This document shows positions 7,281-15,528 of a stretch of 64,000 nucleotides of DNA, in pieces (within the stretch, counting starts at the first letter, position 1; each line of letters opens with the position of its first letter). A model generated the notes under the pieces. The model was not told the DNA's origin, did no database searches, and saw nothing but the letters and a program-made list of their open reading frames with translations. The stretch comes from Telluria beijingensis (GTDB taxonomy: Bacteria; Pseudomonadota; Gammaproteobacteria; Burkholderiales; Burkholderiaceae_D). Made by a program: the position numbers and the translations under genes. The stretch lies in NCBI RefSeq assembly GCF_030770395.1, contig NZ_CP132480.1, positions 2,542,854 to 2,606,853 of the forward strand, given 5' to 3'.

Positions 7281-9464
7281 CTATTCTGGCGCCGCCATGT
7301 GGCTGGCACCGCGCTGGCCATTGCGTCCCGCATGGAAGACCAGCGTAATGCAGGCCCCTCCCCGGTTCTCGAGAACAAGTGTGGCGTGCATTTGCTCGCG
7401 CAAGGCATCAACGAGTCTTAGACCAAGAGTTTGCGAAGAGGTTCGGTCGGCGATTGGCGGCAGGCCGATGCCATCGTCCCTGACCGTCAGCCGCAACAGC
7501 GGATCTTCCCTGTCTTCACCGGGGTCTTTCGCCAGCGAGATCCATATGGTGCCGCGCTTCCCGTCCGGAAACGCATGCTTGAGGCTGTTCGAGACCAGCT
7601 CGTTGAGCAGCAGCCCGAGCGGTACCGCCAGGTCAAGGCCAACGTCGACCGGCGCTACGTCGAGCGCGAGCGCGATGCCCCGCTGGCGGGCAGAGCCGGC
7701 GCTGGCCAGCTGGGCGCACAGCTCGCCGACGTAGTCGTCGAGACGGATGGTGCCCAGGGTGCGCGACTGGTACAGCCGCTCGTGGACCAGGGACATGGCG
7801 CGTACACGGTCGGCGGCCTCCAGCAATGCCCGCTGGGCGCGGCCATCTTTCAGGGTCCGCGCTTGCAGGTTGAACAGGCTGATGACGAGTTGCAGATTGT
7901 TCTTGACCCGGTGGTACAGCTCCTTGAGCAGCGTATTCTTGTCGTCCAGTGCCTGGCGCAGTGCTTCTTCCTGCTCCCAGCCGGCGCTGACGTCGCGCAC
8001 CGTCACGATCAGCAGTGCGCGCTCGGGTAGCGGATTGGCGATGGCGTCCGCCGGAAACGTGCTGCCGTCGTGGCGTACGCCGCGCAGACGGGTCGTGCCG
8101 GCCATCCCTGTGTGCGCCGGCGCCGTGAGCAGGCGCGCGCAGACCGGCTCCGGCACGGCGCTGGAATCGACCAGCAATGCATCCAGCGCCAGCCCCTCGA
8201 GCCCGCTGGGGGCATGGCCGAACATCCGCTCGGCCTGGGCATTGGCGCGGCTGACGAGGCAATCTGGTGCAACCAGGAAAATCCCGTCCGGCGTCGCTTC
8301 GAAGATCCCGCGGAGGAAGGCTTCGCTGCGCTCGACGGCGCGCTTGGCGTTGCGCACGGCGCGCTCGGCGCATTCGGCCTCGTCGCGCTGCACGGTGCGC
8401 TCGCGCAGCAGCGCGGCCGCCTGCACCAGCGCGTGGCCGACGTCCAGCGCTTCGTCGAGCGGGAGCGGCGGCAGCACCACCTGCTCGCCGTGCCCGAGGG
8501 CGATGGCGGGCCGCACCAGGCCACGCAGCGCCGCCTCGATACGGGCGCCGATCAGCGTCACCAGCGCCGCGCCGAGCACCAGCAGTGCGCAACCGCCCAC
8601 CACGATCCATTCGAGCGCGTGCCACAGGTTGGCGTTGAGGGCCCCGCGCTGGAGCGCGATCGCCACTGTCCAGTCCGACACAGACGAGCGGCTGAACACG
8701 GTGACCACGCCCGCGCCGTCCATACCCGGCTCGTAGACCGCGCCTTCCGGGCCGAGCGCAAATCCGGCCGCCAGCGCGGAACCGGCATGCCGGCCCACCT
8801 CGGCCCGCAAGGCCCTGCTGCTCCACACGATGCGGTCCTTGCCGTCGTAGATCGTGACGGCGGCGCCAGGCGGCGCCTGCTGGCGTTCGATGATGTTGCC
8901 CAGGCGCTCGCCAAAATACTGCATCGACAGCACGTAGCGCACCTGGCCGTCGCGCACCACCGGCACGTCGACGCTGCTCAGCAGGCGGTTGACGGTCGGT
9001 CCCAGGTACAGGTCGGACACCATCGGGCGCGCACTGTCGAACACCTTGCGGACCTCGCCGGCATTGCCGTGGGGGGGGAGCGGCGTGCCGAAGCGCAGGC
9101 CGGTATTGATCACCTGGCGCAGGCTGGCGTCCGAGGCCACCAGCACGTTGCCGGGCCGGGCGTGCAGCACCTCGATCGCCTGGGCCTGGAAGGCGCGCAG
9201 GTCGTGGGCGTCCAGGCTGGGCGAGGTCGCCAGCGCCTCCAGGGCCGCGCGCGCGCTGCTCAGTTCACGATCGATGGCCTGCATCAGTGCCCGCGACACG
9301 TCCTGCGAGGCGCGTTCGATGCCGGCCCGCTCTCTTGCATACGAGTGCAGGAACAGCGCGACCACCGCGATCGTGGTCGGGACGATGAAGGCCGCGAGCA
9401 GCAAGGCCAGCCATTGGCGGATGGTGGGCGCGCGGCGCAGGGGGAACGACAGGCCCATGCGCAT
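7281..9464 (-). CDS. Membrane sensor histidine kinase (HisKA_2/HWE-like) with extracytoplasmic sensor and PAS
   Basis: 727 residues. Membrane helix 1 is at about 16-40, a periplasmic Cache-like sensor at 45-275, helix 2 at about 281-305, then a HAMP-like linker with a long coiled coil and a PAS domain (379-500). A HisKA_2 dimerisation motif follows, with ELYHRVKNNLQLV placing the phospho-acceptor at His518, then a HATPase at about 600-725. The HRVKNNL signature distinguishes this group from classical HisKA. It would sense a periplasmic ligand and phosphorylate the GGDEF-EAL regulator encoded 8 bases downstream. A second ATG six bases inside (9458) is an alternative start. Confidence 0.92.
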   Translation of the reverse strand: MRMGLSFPLRRAPTIRQWLALLLAAFIVPTTIAVVALFLHSYARERAGIERASQDVSRALMQAIDRELSSARAALEALATSPSLDAHDLRAFQAQAIEVLHARPGNVLVASDASLRQVINTGLRFGTPLPPHGNAGEVRKVFDSARPMVSDLYLGPTVNRLLSSVDVPVVRDGQVRYVLSMQYFGERLGNIIERQQAPPGAAVTIYDGKDRIVWSSRALRAEVGRHAGSALAAGFALGPEGAVYEPGMDGAGVVTVFSRSSVSDWTVAIALQRGALNANLWHALEWIVVGGCALLVLGAALVTLIGARIEAALRGLVRPAIALGHGEQVVLPPLPLDEALDVGHALVQAAALLRERTVQRDEAECAERAVRNAKRAVERSEAFLRGIFEATPDGIFLVAPDCLVSRANAQAERMFGHAPSGLEGLALDALLVDSSAVPEPVCARLLTAPAHTGMAGTTRLRGVRHDGSTFPADAIANPLPERALLIVTVRDVSAGWEQEEALRQALDDKNTLLKELYHRVKNNLQLVISLFNLQARTLKDGRAQRALLEAADRVRAMSLVHERLYQSRTLGTIRLDDYVGELCAQLASAGSARQRGIALALDVAPVDVGLDLAVPLGLLLNELVSNSLKHAFPDGKRGTIWISLAKDPGEDREDPLLRLTVRDDGIGLPPIADRTSSQTLGLRLVDALREQMHATLVLENRGGACITLVFHAGRNGQRGASHMAAPE

Positions 9465-9558
9465 GACCGAGATCGGCGCCGGCCCGGGTGCGGGCCGGAT
9501 CGTCCCTTACTTTAGGCGCGCGTGGGTGCGACGGCAAGCAGGCGCGGCGCGGTGCGGG

Positions 9559-11325
9559 CTACCGGTTCTGGTAACCGCCGAAATGAGGCACCGGACTCCA
9601 CGATGGAGAAACCGCCGGCAGCGCCGGAGCCAGCTTCTCGAATTCCCCTGCCCCATACACGACCTGCCCATTCACGACCGTGAGCACGCTCTCCAGGTCC
9701 TTGATCTTCTCGACGTCCATCGTGAAGTAATCCTGCGGCAGCACCGCGAAGTCGGCGTACTGGCCGACGGCGAGCCGGCCCTTGACGTCTTCCTCGCCGC
9801 TCATCCAGGCGCTGCCCCGTGTCATCAGCTGCAGCGCTTCGTGGCGCGACAACACGTCCCTGGCCTGCCAGGTGGACAGCCCCCCGGCGGTCTTGCCGGT
9901 CACTGCCCAGTAGATCGACGGCCACGGACCGTAGCTGCTGACGCGGGTGCCGTCGGTGCCCAGGCCCACCGGCAGCCCGAGGTCGAGCATCTTGCGGATC
10001 GGCGGCAGTTGCCGGGTCTGGGCGCCGTAGCGCTTCCAGTAGGCTTCGCCCTGGAAGTACAGGCGGTTCTGCACCGCCACGCCGCCGCCGAGCGCCTTGA
10101 TGCGTTTCAGCTGGTCGTCGGTGACGGTTTCGGCATGGTCGACGATCCAGCGCAGGCCATTCAGGGGCGTGCTGCGATTGACTTTCTCGAGCACGGCCAG
10201 GTCGCGCTCGATGCTTTCGCCATAGGTGGCATGGATGCGGAACGGCCAGCGGTTCTTCACGAGCAGCGTCACCACGCGTTCCAGTTCGCCTTCCATATGG
10301 TGCGGCAGCTCGGGACGCGGTTCCAGGAAGTTTTCGAAATCGGCCGCGCTCGACACCAGGTTCTCGCCCGCACCTTCGGTGGTGAAACCGTTCGCATAGA
10401 ACATGTGGTCGTTCCGGTTCGGCTTGGTCATTTTGATCCAGCGCTCATAGTCCTCGAGTTCCTTGCCCGCCTTTTGCGCGAACAGGTAGTACGAGGTGCG
10501 CACGCTAAGCTTGCCTTCCTTCGCCAGTTCGATCGTCACGCCGTAGTCGTCCGGATAGGCTTGCCCGCCGCCGCCGGCATCGACGGCGCTGGTCATGCCC
10601 AGGCGGTTCAGGTCGCGGTAGAAATGCAAGGTCGAATTGCGCTGGTCGGCACGCTCGAGCTTGTTGGTCTTGGCCAGGGTCGAGTACAAAATCATCGCAT
10701 TCGGCTTGGCCAGCAGCAGGCCGGTCGGCTTGCCGGCGGCGTCCAGTTCCAGTTCGCCGTCCAGGTACTTGGTATCCTTGCTGTAGCCGAGCGTCTCGAT
10801 GCCTTTGCGGTTGAGGAAGGCCTTGCCGTACAAATACAGGATGAAGACCGGCTTGTCCGGCACCGCGGCATTGATCTCGGCCAGGGTCGGCAAGCGCTTC
10901 TCTTCAAACTGGTGCTCGCTCCAGCCGCCCACGACCTTGACCCACTGGCCCTCGGGCGTGCGCGCCGCCTGCTCCTTGAGCATCTCCATCGCGCGCTTCA
11001 GGCTGCGCACGCCGTCCCAGCGCACTTCCATATTGTAGTTGAGCCCCGCGCGGATCACGTGGGTATGGGAGTCGTTCAGCCCCGGGATCACGGTGCGCCC
11101 GCCCAGGTCGAGCACCCGGGTGTCTTTTTGCCGCAGGCGCAGCACCGCGTCGTTGCTGCCGGCGGCGGCGATCTTGCCGTCCTTGACCGCGAGCGCCTGG
11201 ACGAACTCGCCCTCGCGGGCCATGGTAGCGATCTTGCCGTTGGTAACGATCAGGTCGGCCTGGGCCTGGGCGGCCGAGGCGGCGAGCAGGCCGGCGGCGA
11301 GCAGCGCGAGGGACAGTTTGTTCAT
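9559..11325 (-). CDS. Exported amidohydrolase (YtcJ-like, Amidohydro_3)
   Basis: 588 residues with a clear signal peptide (MNKLSLALLAAGLLAASAAQAQ). Metal-dependent hydrolase motifs in order: DSHTHV, HATYGESI, DHAET and LGTDGTRVS, supplying the His and Asp ligands of the YtcJ branch of the amidohydrolase superfamily. These enzymes cleave C-N bonds in amides or N-formyl compounds; the substrate here is unknown. The start was chosen at 11325 because GGAG lies six bases upstream and the signal peptide starts there; the open frame continues 70 codons further without such signals. It is a single-gene unit between the kinase operon and a divergent small gene. Confidence 0.88.
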   Translation of the reverse strand: MNKLSLALLAAGLLAASAAQAQADLIVTNGKIATMAREGEFVQALAVKDGKIAAAGSNDAVLRLRQKDTRVLDLGGRTVIPGLNDSHTHVIRAGLNYNMEVRWDGVRSLKRAMEMLKEQAARTPEGQWVKVVGGWSEHQFEEKRLPTLAEINAAVPDKPVFILYLYGKAFLNRKGIETLGYSKDTKYLDGELELDAAGKPTGLLLAKPNAMILYSTLAKTNKLERADQRNSTLHFYRDLNRLGMTSAVDAGGGGQAYPDDYGVTIELAKEGKLSVRTSYYLFAQKAGKELEDYERWIKMTKPNRNDHMFYANGFTTEGAGENLVSSAADFENFLEPRPELPHHMEGELERVVTLLVKNRWPFRIHATYGESIERDLAVLEKVNRSTPLNGLRWIVDHAETVTDDQLKRIKALGGGVAVQNRLYFQGEAYWKRYGAQTRQLPPIRKMLDLGLPVGLGTDGTRVSSYGPWPSIYWAVTGKTAGGLSTWQARDVLSRHEALQLMTRGSAWMSGEEDVKGRLAVGQYADFAVLPQDYFTMDVEKIKDLESVLTVVNGQVVYGAGEFEKLAPALPAVSPSWSPVPHFGGYQNR

Positions 11326-11548
11326 GGATGGACTCCGGTGGTTGGATGGCGTCCAGTATCGGCGGCGGAGGCCGATGTTGAAAAGCGGATAATTTTGACG
11401 ATGGCGTTCGAATCCATCGACTCTCGAGCGCCGACCCGTCCTGTGCGGATGGCTCGAGGGGCGCGCACGGCAGGCGGACAGCGGTTTGCGCGCGATCCCT
11501 GGCTGCGTGACAATGGGTTCACACGAACTGATCATTCAAAGGAAGAGC

Positions 11549-11827
11549 ATGAATATCACGGTCCAGAATACCGTCCCCGATACCGCGCGCATCACCCTGG
11601 TCGGCGAGCTGCAGGATGGCAGCTTCAAGGCGAAAGTGATGACCGAGACCGCCGTGCCCTACACGCCCTACTGGGACAATCTGCTCGAGCAGCGCATCGT
11701 CTACATCCAGCCCGACGACGAACAGCTGAAAGCGATCCTGGCGGCGCTCAACAAGCGTCGTCTGTCACTCGACGAGTTGCAGAATTTCGGCAGCTCGGAC
11801 GGAGGGTCGTCGTCGATTCCTGTCTGA
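11549..11827 (+). CDS. Hypothetical protein, 92 residues
   Basis: The ATG at 11549 is preceded by GGAAGAG. The protein starts MNITVQNTVPDTARITLVGE and has a folded-looking N-terminal part rich in beta-type residues, then a hydrophilic C-terminus ending in a Ser/Gly run. There is no signal peptide, membrane helix or known motif. It is divergent from the amidohydrolase gene and followed by a paired palindrome. I do not recognise the family. Confidence 0.7.
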   Translation: MNITVQNTVPDTARITLVGELQDGSFKAKVMTETAVPYTPYWDNLLEQRIVYIQPDDEQLKAILAALNKRRLSLDELQNFGSSDGGSSSIPV

Positions 11828-11879
11828 TCCTAATAGCGTTAAGTTACGAATAGCCACCACGTCGTTATCGCCACTGGAG

Positions 11880-11975
11880 GTAACGACTTCCCGCGAAGGC
11901 GGGAACCCGAGTTCTGCTAACGTCGTCGAAACGCTCGCAAAAATTAGGTTCCCGCCTTCGCGGGAACGACGGTTT
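11880..11975. repeat. REP-like paired palindrome, copy 1
   Basis: Two GC hairpins, CCCGCGAAGGCGGG and CCCGCCTTCGCGGG, face each other across about 35 bases, and the flanks (AACGAC and GAACGACG) also pair. Related elements occur at 35184-35293 and 42852-42963. This copy lies between the convergent 92-residue gene and the recombinase. It is the most diverged of the three. The layout resembles REP/BIME elements, which can act as terminators or mRNA stabilisers. Confidence 0.75.
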
Positions 11976-12023
11976 TTACGCTAACTTGACGCCACTACGG
12001 TCTGATTCAGATTTCGCGGGTAG

Positions 12024-13181
12024 CTACAGGATACTCTTGCCGCCGGAACCCAGGATCTCGTCGTGCCGGTCCTTGTCGGTCTTGTGCAGGTAGCCGGCAG
12101 TGGTGGCGATATTGGCGTGGCCGGCGGTATCCTGCAGGGTCTTGAGCTGCACCCCGCTATTGGCATGGTTGGTGAGCATGCTGTGGCGTAGCCAGTGGGG
12201 CGAAGCCTGGCGCAGCATGGCGGCGCTGTCGCCGTCGCCCTGCGCGGCAGCCTCGCCGGCGGCCAGTTGGAAGATTGCCTTCAGGGCTTCGGCGGCGGCC
12301 TCGTCGGTCACACGCACGTGGTCGCGGGTGCGGCTCGACAGCACCAGCGGCATGCGGTCGCCGCGGCTGGTCTGTTCGAGCAGGCCGTAGGCGCGCCGGT
12401 AGTCGCGGTAGGCCGCCAGCGTGGCCGGCGGCACCGGCAGCCGGCGCGGCTTGTTGCCCTTGCCCAGCACGTCGAGCCACCAGCGGCCATCGCCCTCGCT
12501 GTAGACCGAACCCATGCGGGCCCCGACGATCTCGTTCAGGCGCGCGCCGGTCTGGGCGAAGGCGATCAGCAGGAAGCGGTCGCGCGCGCGCTGGCGGGCC
12601 GCCGCCTCGGAATCGGACTGGCGCGCCTCGGCCGCCGCCAGCGCATGGGCGATCGCGGCCGGCGTGAGGTAACGCGTGATGCGCCCGGTGTGCGGTGCGC
12701 GGACGTTGCGCACCAGGCGCGCCGGATTGCGGCGGAGGTAGCCGGTGTGCTCGGCATAGGCCAGCAAGCCCTTGATGGCGATCATCGACTGGCGCCGGCT
12801 GGTGTCGGACAGCGGGCCGGAGAACGGCCGGTAGCGCGGATCGTTGCGCGGCCACTTGGTGGTGCATACCCAGTCGGGCGGCGGATTGCGGATGAACTCT
12901 TTATATGCGTTCAGGTCGGCCACGGTCAGCTGCTCGAAGGTCTTCTGCGCTTCTTCGCGGCACCAGGTCAGGAAGCGGTACAGCTCTTTCTGCAGGTTGG
13001 CGATCGACTTGGGGCCCAGCTCGCCGTGCGAGATATATTCGCGCGCCAGTTCGGCATCGTTGCCGGCCGACGTGACCGGTTCGTCATCCACGCCCCGGTA
13101 GATGCCAGGCCGGCTCGCGGCAGCCTGGTCGGGTGCGGCTTCGGGATAGGGCTCGAGGTCGATCGGCAGGAAGGCTGGCAT
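12024..13181 (-). CDS. Lone tyrosine recombinase (phage integrase family)
   Basis: 385 residues from the chosen start: an N-terminal SAM-like DNA-binding domain (about 40-165) and a C-terminal catalytic domain. Catalytic residues are visible: Arg213 (TGARLNEI), Lys243 (GKGNKPR), His328 and Arg331 (HWLRH), His354 (AGHANI) and Tyr363 (GYLH). It would cut and rejoin specific DNA sites. No phage, transposon or integron genes flank it, and no integron-integrase insertion is visible, so it is a XerC/D-like solitary enzyme. Neither candidate start (13181 or 13208) has a good ribosome site. A LexA box lies at its promoter. Confidence 0.88.
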   Translation of the reverse strand: MPAFLPIDLEPYPEAAPDQAAASRPGIYRGVDDEPVTSAGNDAELAREYISHGELGPKSIANLQKELYRFLTWCREEAQKTFEQLTVADLNAYKEFIRNPPPDWVCTTKWPRNDPRYRPFSGPLSDTSRRQSMIAIKGLLAYAEHTGYLRRNPARLVRNVRAPHTGRITRYLTPAAIAHALAAAEARQSDSEAAARQRARDRFLLIAFAQTGARLNEIVGARMGSVYSEGDGRWWLDVLGKGNKPRRLPVPPATLAAYRDYRRAYGLLEQTSRGDRMPLVLSSRTRDHVRVTDEAAAEALKAIFQLAAGEAAAQGDGDSAAMLRQASPHWLRHSMLTNHANSGVQLKTLQDTAGHANIATTAGYLHKTDKDRHDEILGSGGKSIL

Positions 13182-13220
13182 GGCATGGACACGCAGGCGC
13201 GTGCGCATGCGCGGGGCGTT

Positions 13221-13240
13221 AACTGTATGGATATACAGTA
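13221..13240 (-). promoter_or_regulatory. LexA (SOS) box at the recombinase promoter
   Basis: CTGTATGGATATACAG (13223-13238) fits the LexA consensus CTGT-N8-ACAG exactly, and the palindrome extends to ACTGTAT-GGAT-ATACAGT. On the minus strand it overlaps a good -10 element, TATACT (13238-13243). It lies 12-42 bases ahead of the two candidate start codons. LexA bound here would block transcription until DNA damage. This is read from sequence only. Confidence 0.72.
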
Positions 13241-13286
13241 TAGCACCCTGTTCCCGGATACTGGAAGAGCCAGTCTTCGTCCCGGA

Positions 13287-13625
13287 TCAAACCTGGTGCG
13301 TTGCCATCTGGCGGCATTCCTCGGCGCAGCGCCTGCAGGCGGCGGCACAATCCTGGCAATGCTGGGCCTCGTGCTTTCCGCATTCGTCGGCACACATCGC
13401 ACAGACTTCGGCGCAGGCCGCGCACACCGCGGCGGCGGCCGGCCCGCCGCGCGTCATCATGGCCGCCGCCAGGCGGCAGAGCTGGGCGCAGTCGATATCC
13501 AGCGCAATGCAGCGCGCCATCATCTTGACGTCTTCTTCGCGCAGGCAGGCGCCGGCGCAGGTGTCGCAGGCGTCGGCACAGTCGTTACAAGCGGCAATAC
13601 AGGAATCGTAGGCCAGGCGATGCAT
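13287..13625 (-). CDS. Four-helix bundle copper-binding protein (Cys-rich, DUF326-like)
   Basis: 112 residues with a dense array of CxxxC and CxxC motifs (CIAACNDCADACDTC and similar) along predicted helices. This is the pattern of the four-helix-bundle copper storage/binding family (Csp/DUF326), in which Cys side chains line the bundle and hold Cu(I). There is no signal peptide, so it is probably a cytosolic Csp3-like protein. The start at 13625 (MHRLAYDSC) was chosen because GGAGG lies seven bases upstream; ATGs at 13631 and 13643 are too close to it. It is encoded just upstream of the recombinase on the same strand, but the LexA promoter in between argues for separate control. Confidence 0.85.
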   Translation of the reverse strand: MHRLAYDSCIAACNDCADACDTCAGACLREEDVKMMARCIALDIDCAQLCRLAAAMMTRGGPAAAAVCAACAEVCAMCADECGKHEAQHCQDCAAACRRCAEECRQMATHQV

Positions 13626-13801
13626 CGTCATTCCTCCATCCAATGTATGGATTCACCTTAGCATCCGCCGCGTTCCACTCGCGCACGATACTGTCAGGCA
13701 CGCTCTAGGGAGATCGTCCTACATGGAAAGGCCGCGCTGGCCGATAGCCGTCCTCGCCGGCGTTGACGAGAATGGAGCGACAGACACCCAGGAGACCAAC
13801 C

Positions 13802-14212
13802 ATGAACCAGCCAGCAAGCAACCCATCCAGCAATCCATCGAACCAGGATGACGGCACCGTAACGGTCGGCGTCGGCGGCCTGACCAGCGGACAGCAAGGC
13901 GCCACCCCTACCCACGAGACCCAGGAGGAAACCGGCGGCAACGGCGGCCCCGGCCTGACGCGCAACCAGTCCGGCCCTTATGTGAACGCCCCTGACGGCA
14001 GCGAAGAGTTGGCGCCCGGCGCAGTCGAGGCCAATGCCGACGATGGCCAGGCTGCGGCCCGTACCGAATCGGTAGACGCTGCAATGACCCATGCCAATCC
14101 AGGCGCCCAGGATACCCGCGCCAGCCAGGCAGGCACACGGGAGACCGGTCTGGGAACGCCGGAAACCGGCGGCAACCAGAGTGAAGCCGACCTGCCCACG
14201 GCCCGCCCCTGA
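13802..14212 (+). CDS. Hypothetical disordered protein, 136 residues
   Basis: Starts MNQPASNPSS after CAGGAG. It is rich in Gly, Asn, Gln, Thr, Glu and Ala, with no hydrophobic core, Cys residues or signal peptide, so it is predicted to be intrinsically disordered. Similar hydrophilic small proteins often accompany stress genes in this family of bacteria, but no function can be assigned. Its stop codon is directly adjacent to that of convergent pnuC, and the palindrome CCCCTGATCAGGGG (14207-14220) spans both stops and may terminate both transcripts. Confidence 0.65.
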   Translation: MNQPASNPSSNPSNQDDGTVTVGVGGLTSGQQGATPTHETQEETGGNGGPGLTRNQSGPYVNAPDGSEELAPGAVEANADDGQAAARTESVDAAMTHANPGAQDTRASQAGTRETGLGTPETGGNQSEADLPTARP

Positions 14213-14785
14213 TCAGGGGTCGATCCGCTGCCGCCTTGCGAGCCGTGTCCACCACACCCAGGACACGATCGCATTCACCCAGAAGCACAGGTAGAGGAAG
14301 GCCGTGAGGTGCAAGCCGCGGCTGTAGTACAGCGGCGCCGCGATGGTATTGACGAGCAGCCAAACCGGCCAGTTCTCGATGCGCCGCTGCATCATCAACA
14401 GCTGGGCAATGACGCTGAATACCAGCACCGCCGAATCGATGAAGGGTGCGTAGGCGTCGGTGTAGAAATGCAGCAGCGCGCCATAGGCGGCGCTGGCGGC
14501 GATGCCCGCCGGGACCATCCAGGCCAGCGTGCGCCAACCGGCGTGGGTGATCGGCAGCGGCGCGCCGTGATTGCCGTGCAGCCAGCGCCACCAGCCGAGC
14601 ACGCCCGTGCCGACGAAGAAGGCTTGCAGCAAGACGTCGGCGTACAGACGGTTCCGGGCGAACAGGATGCCGAACAGCGTGCAGCCGACGATACCGGTCC
14701 ACCAGGTATGGACGTTGTTGCGGCCGGCCAGGAAAATGGCGGCCGCCGTGAAGGCGTTGGCCGCCAGTTCGAGCAGGCTGGGCAT
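14213..14785 (-). CDS. pnuC: Nicotinamide riboside transporter PnuC
   Basis: 190 residues with about seven hydrophobic helices and the PnuC features: an N-terminal helix followed by NVHTWWTGIVG, and a C-terminal WPVWLLVNTIAAPLYYSRG block containing the substrate-contact WxxWxxxN pattern. It takes up nicotinamide riboside (or a related vitamer) by facilitated diffusion at the inner membrane. The de novo genes nadB, nadC and nadA lie within the next 8 kb, which supports a role in NAD supply. No NadR-type kinase lies beside it, so the downstream salvage enzyme must be elsewhere. Confidence 0.88.
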   Translation of the reverse strand: MPSLLELAANAFTAAAIFLAGRNNVHTWWTGIVGCTLFGILFARNRLYADVLLQAFFVGTGVLGWWRWLHGNHGAPLPITHAGWRTLAWMVPAGIAASAAYGALLHFYTDAYAPFIDSAVLVFSVIAQLLMMQRRIENWPVWLLVNTIAAPLYYSRGLHLTAFLYLCFWVNAIVSWVWWTRLARRQRIDP

Positions 14786-14861
14786 GGTATGCGCTTGCAG
14801 TATGCGGGACCGCTACTGTAGGCGAGATTCGTGCCCCTCGGCAAGGCGCTACCGCCCGATG

Positions 14862-15356
14862 CTACAGCTTGATGGTGCCGTGCTCGCCGTCCACGTCGGG
14901 CTGGGTGCCGGTCACGGCCGCCTTGGCCATGGCGAACAGGCGCACCATCTTGCTATCGTTCGAATCCCAGTATTCGGCGGCGTGCGGATCGACCCGCACC
15001 AGCACGGCGTGCTGGTCTTCCGGTCCGGCCGGGAACCAGGCTTGCACCATCGGGTTCCAGAACTTCTGCACCTGGACGCGGTCCACCACCCGTTCGGCGC
15101 GGCCGCTGACCGAAACGTAGGTGCTGTTCTCGTTATCGGCGAAGCTGACGTTGACTTCTGGCTGGTGCGCGATGCTGTCCCACAGCTCGGTCGTCGAATT
15201 GACGAAGAACCACAGGCCGCCCTCGGCATCGACGTCCTGCTTCGTCATCGGCTGGCTGACCAGGTGGTCGTACTGGTCGCGGAAGGTGAACATGGCGAAG
15301 CGCATCGAGCCGATCCGGTCGGCGAGCGCGGCTGCGTGGTGGCGGTCTGCGGTCAT
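14862..15356 (-). CDS. PNPOx-fold general stress protein (pyridoxamine 5'-phosphate oxidase family)
   Basis: 164 residues with the split-barrel flavin-binding signature of the general stress protein 26 group: MRFAMFTFRD, GGLWFFVNSTTELWDSI, and VNVSFADNENSTYVSVSGRAE followed by KFWNP. These proteins bind FMN or F420-type flavins and are induced by stress; their exact reaction is unknown. It is cytoplasmic, with no signal peptide. The start at 15356 is followed by two in-frame codons of low conservation and is accepted as the longest. It is divergent from nadB. Confidence 0.82.
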   Translation of the reverse strand: MTADRHHAAALADRIGSMRFAMFTFRDQYDHLVSQPMTKQDVDAEGGLWFFVNSTTELWDSIAHQPEVNVSFADNENSTYVSVSGRAERVVDRVQVQKFWNPMVQAWFPAGPEDQHAVLVRVDPHAAEYWDSNDSKMVRLFAMAKAAVTGTQPDVDGEHGTIKL

Positions 15357-15528
15357 GGCGTGTCCTTGATGGATGAGTAAAACCTTATCCTAGCCACCAT
15401 CAGGCCGCTTTTCGGTGCGCGGCCGTACGGTGGCGGCGCGGTGGTGCATCTGCCGTAAGCGCTGCCGCCCCTGACGTCAAGACGGTAAATCGCTTATAGT
15501 GATGCCTCTTTACAAATATGACATTGCC

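Noticed and set aside
8989..11853. A 954-residue plus-strand open frame spanning the kinase and amidohydrolase genes
   Set aside because: Composition-driven shadow of two well-supported minus-strand genes; no motif; it also swallows the real 92-residue gene in another frame.
12024..13240. Integron platform around the recombinase
   Set aside because: No attI, attC or cassette genes, and no integron-integrase-specific insertion; only the LexA box resembles that system.
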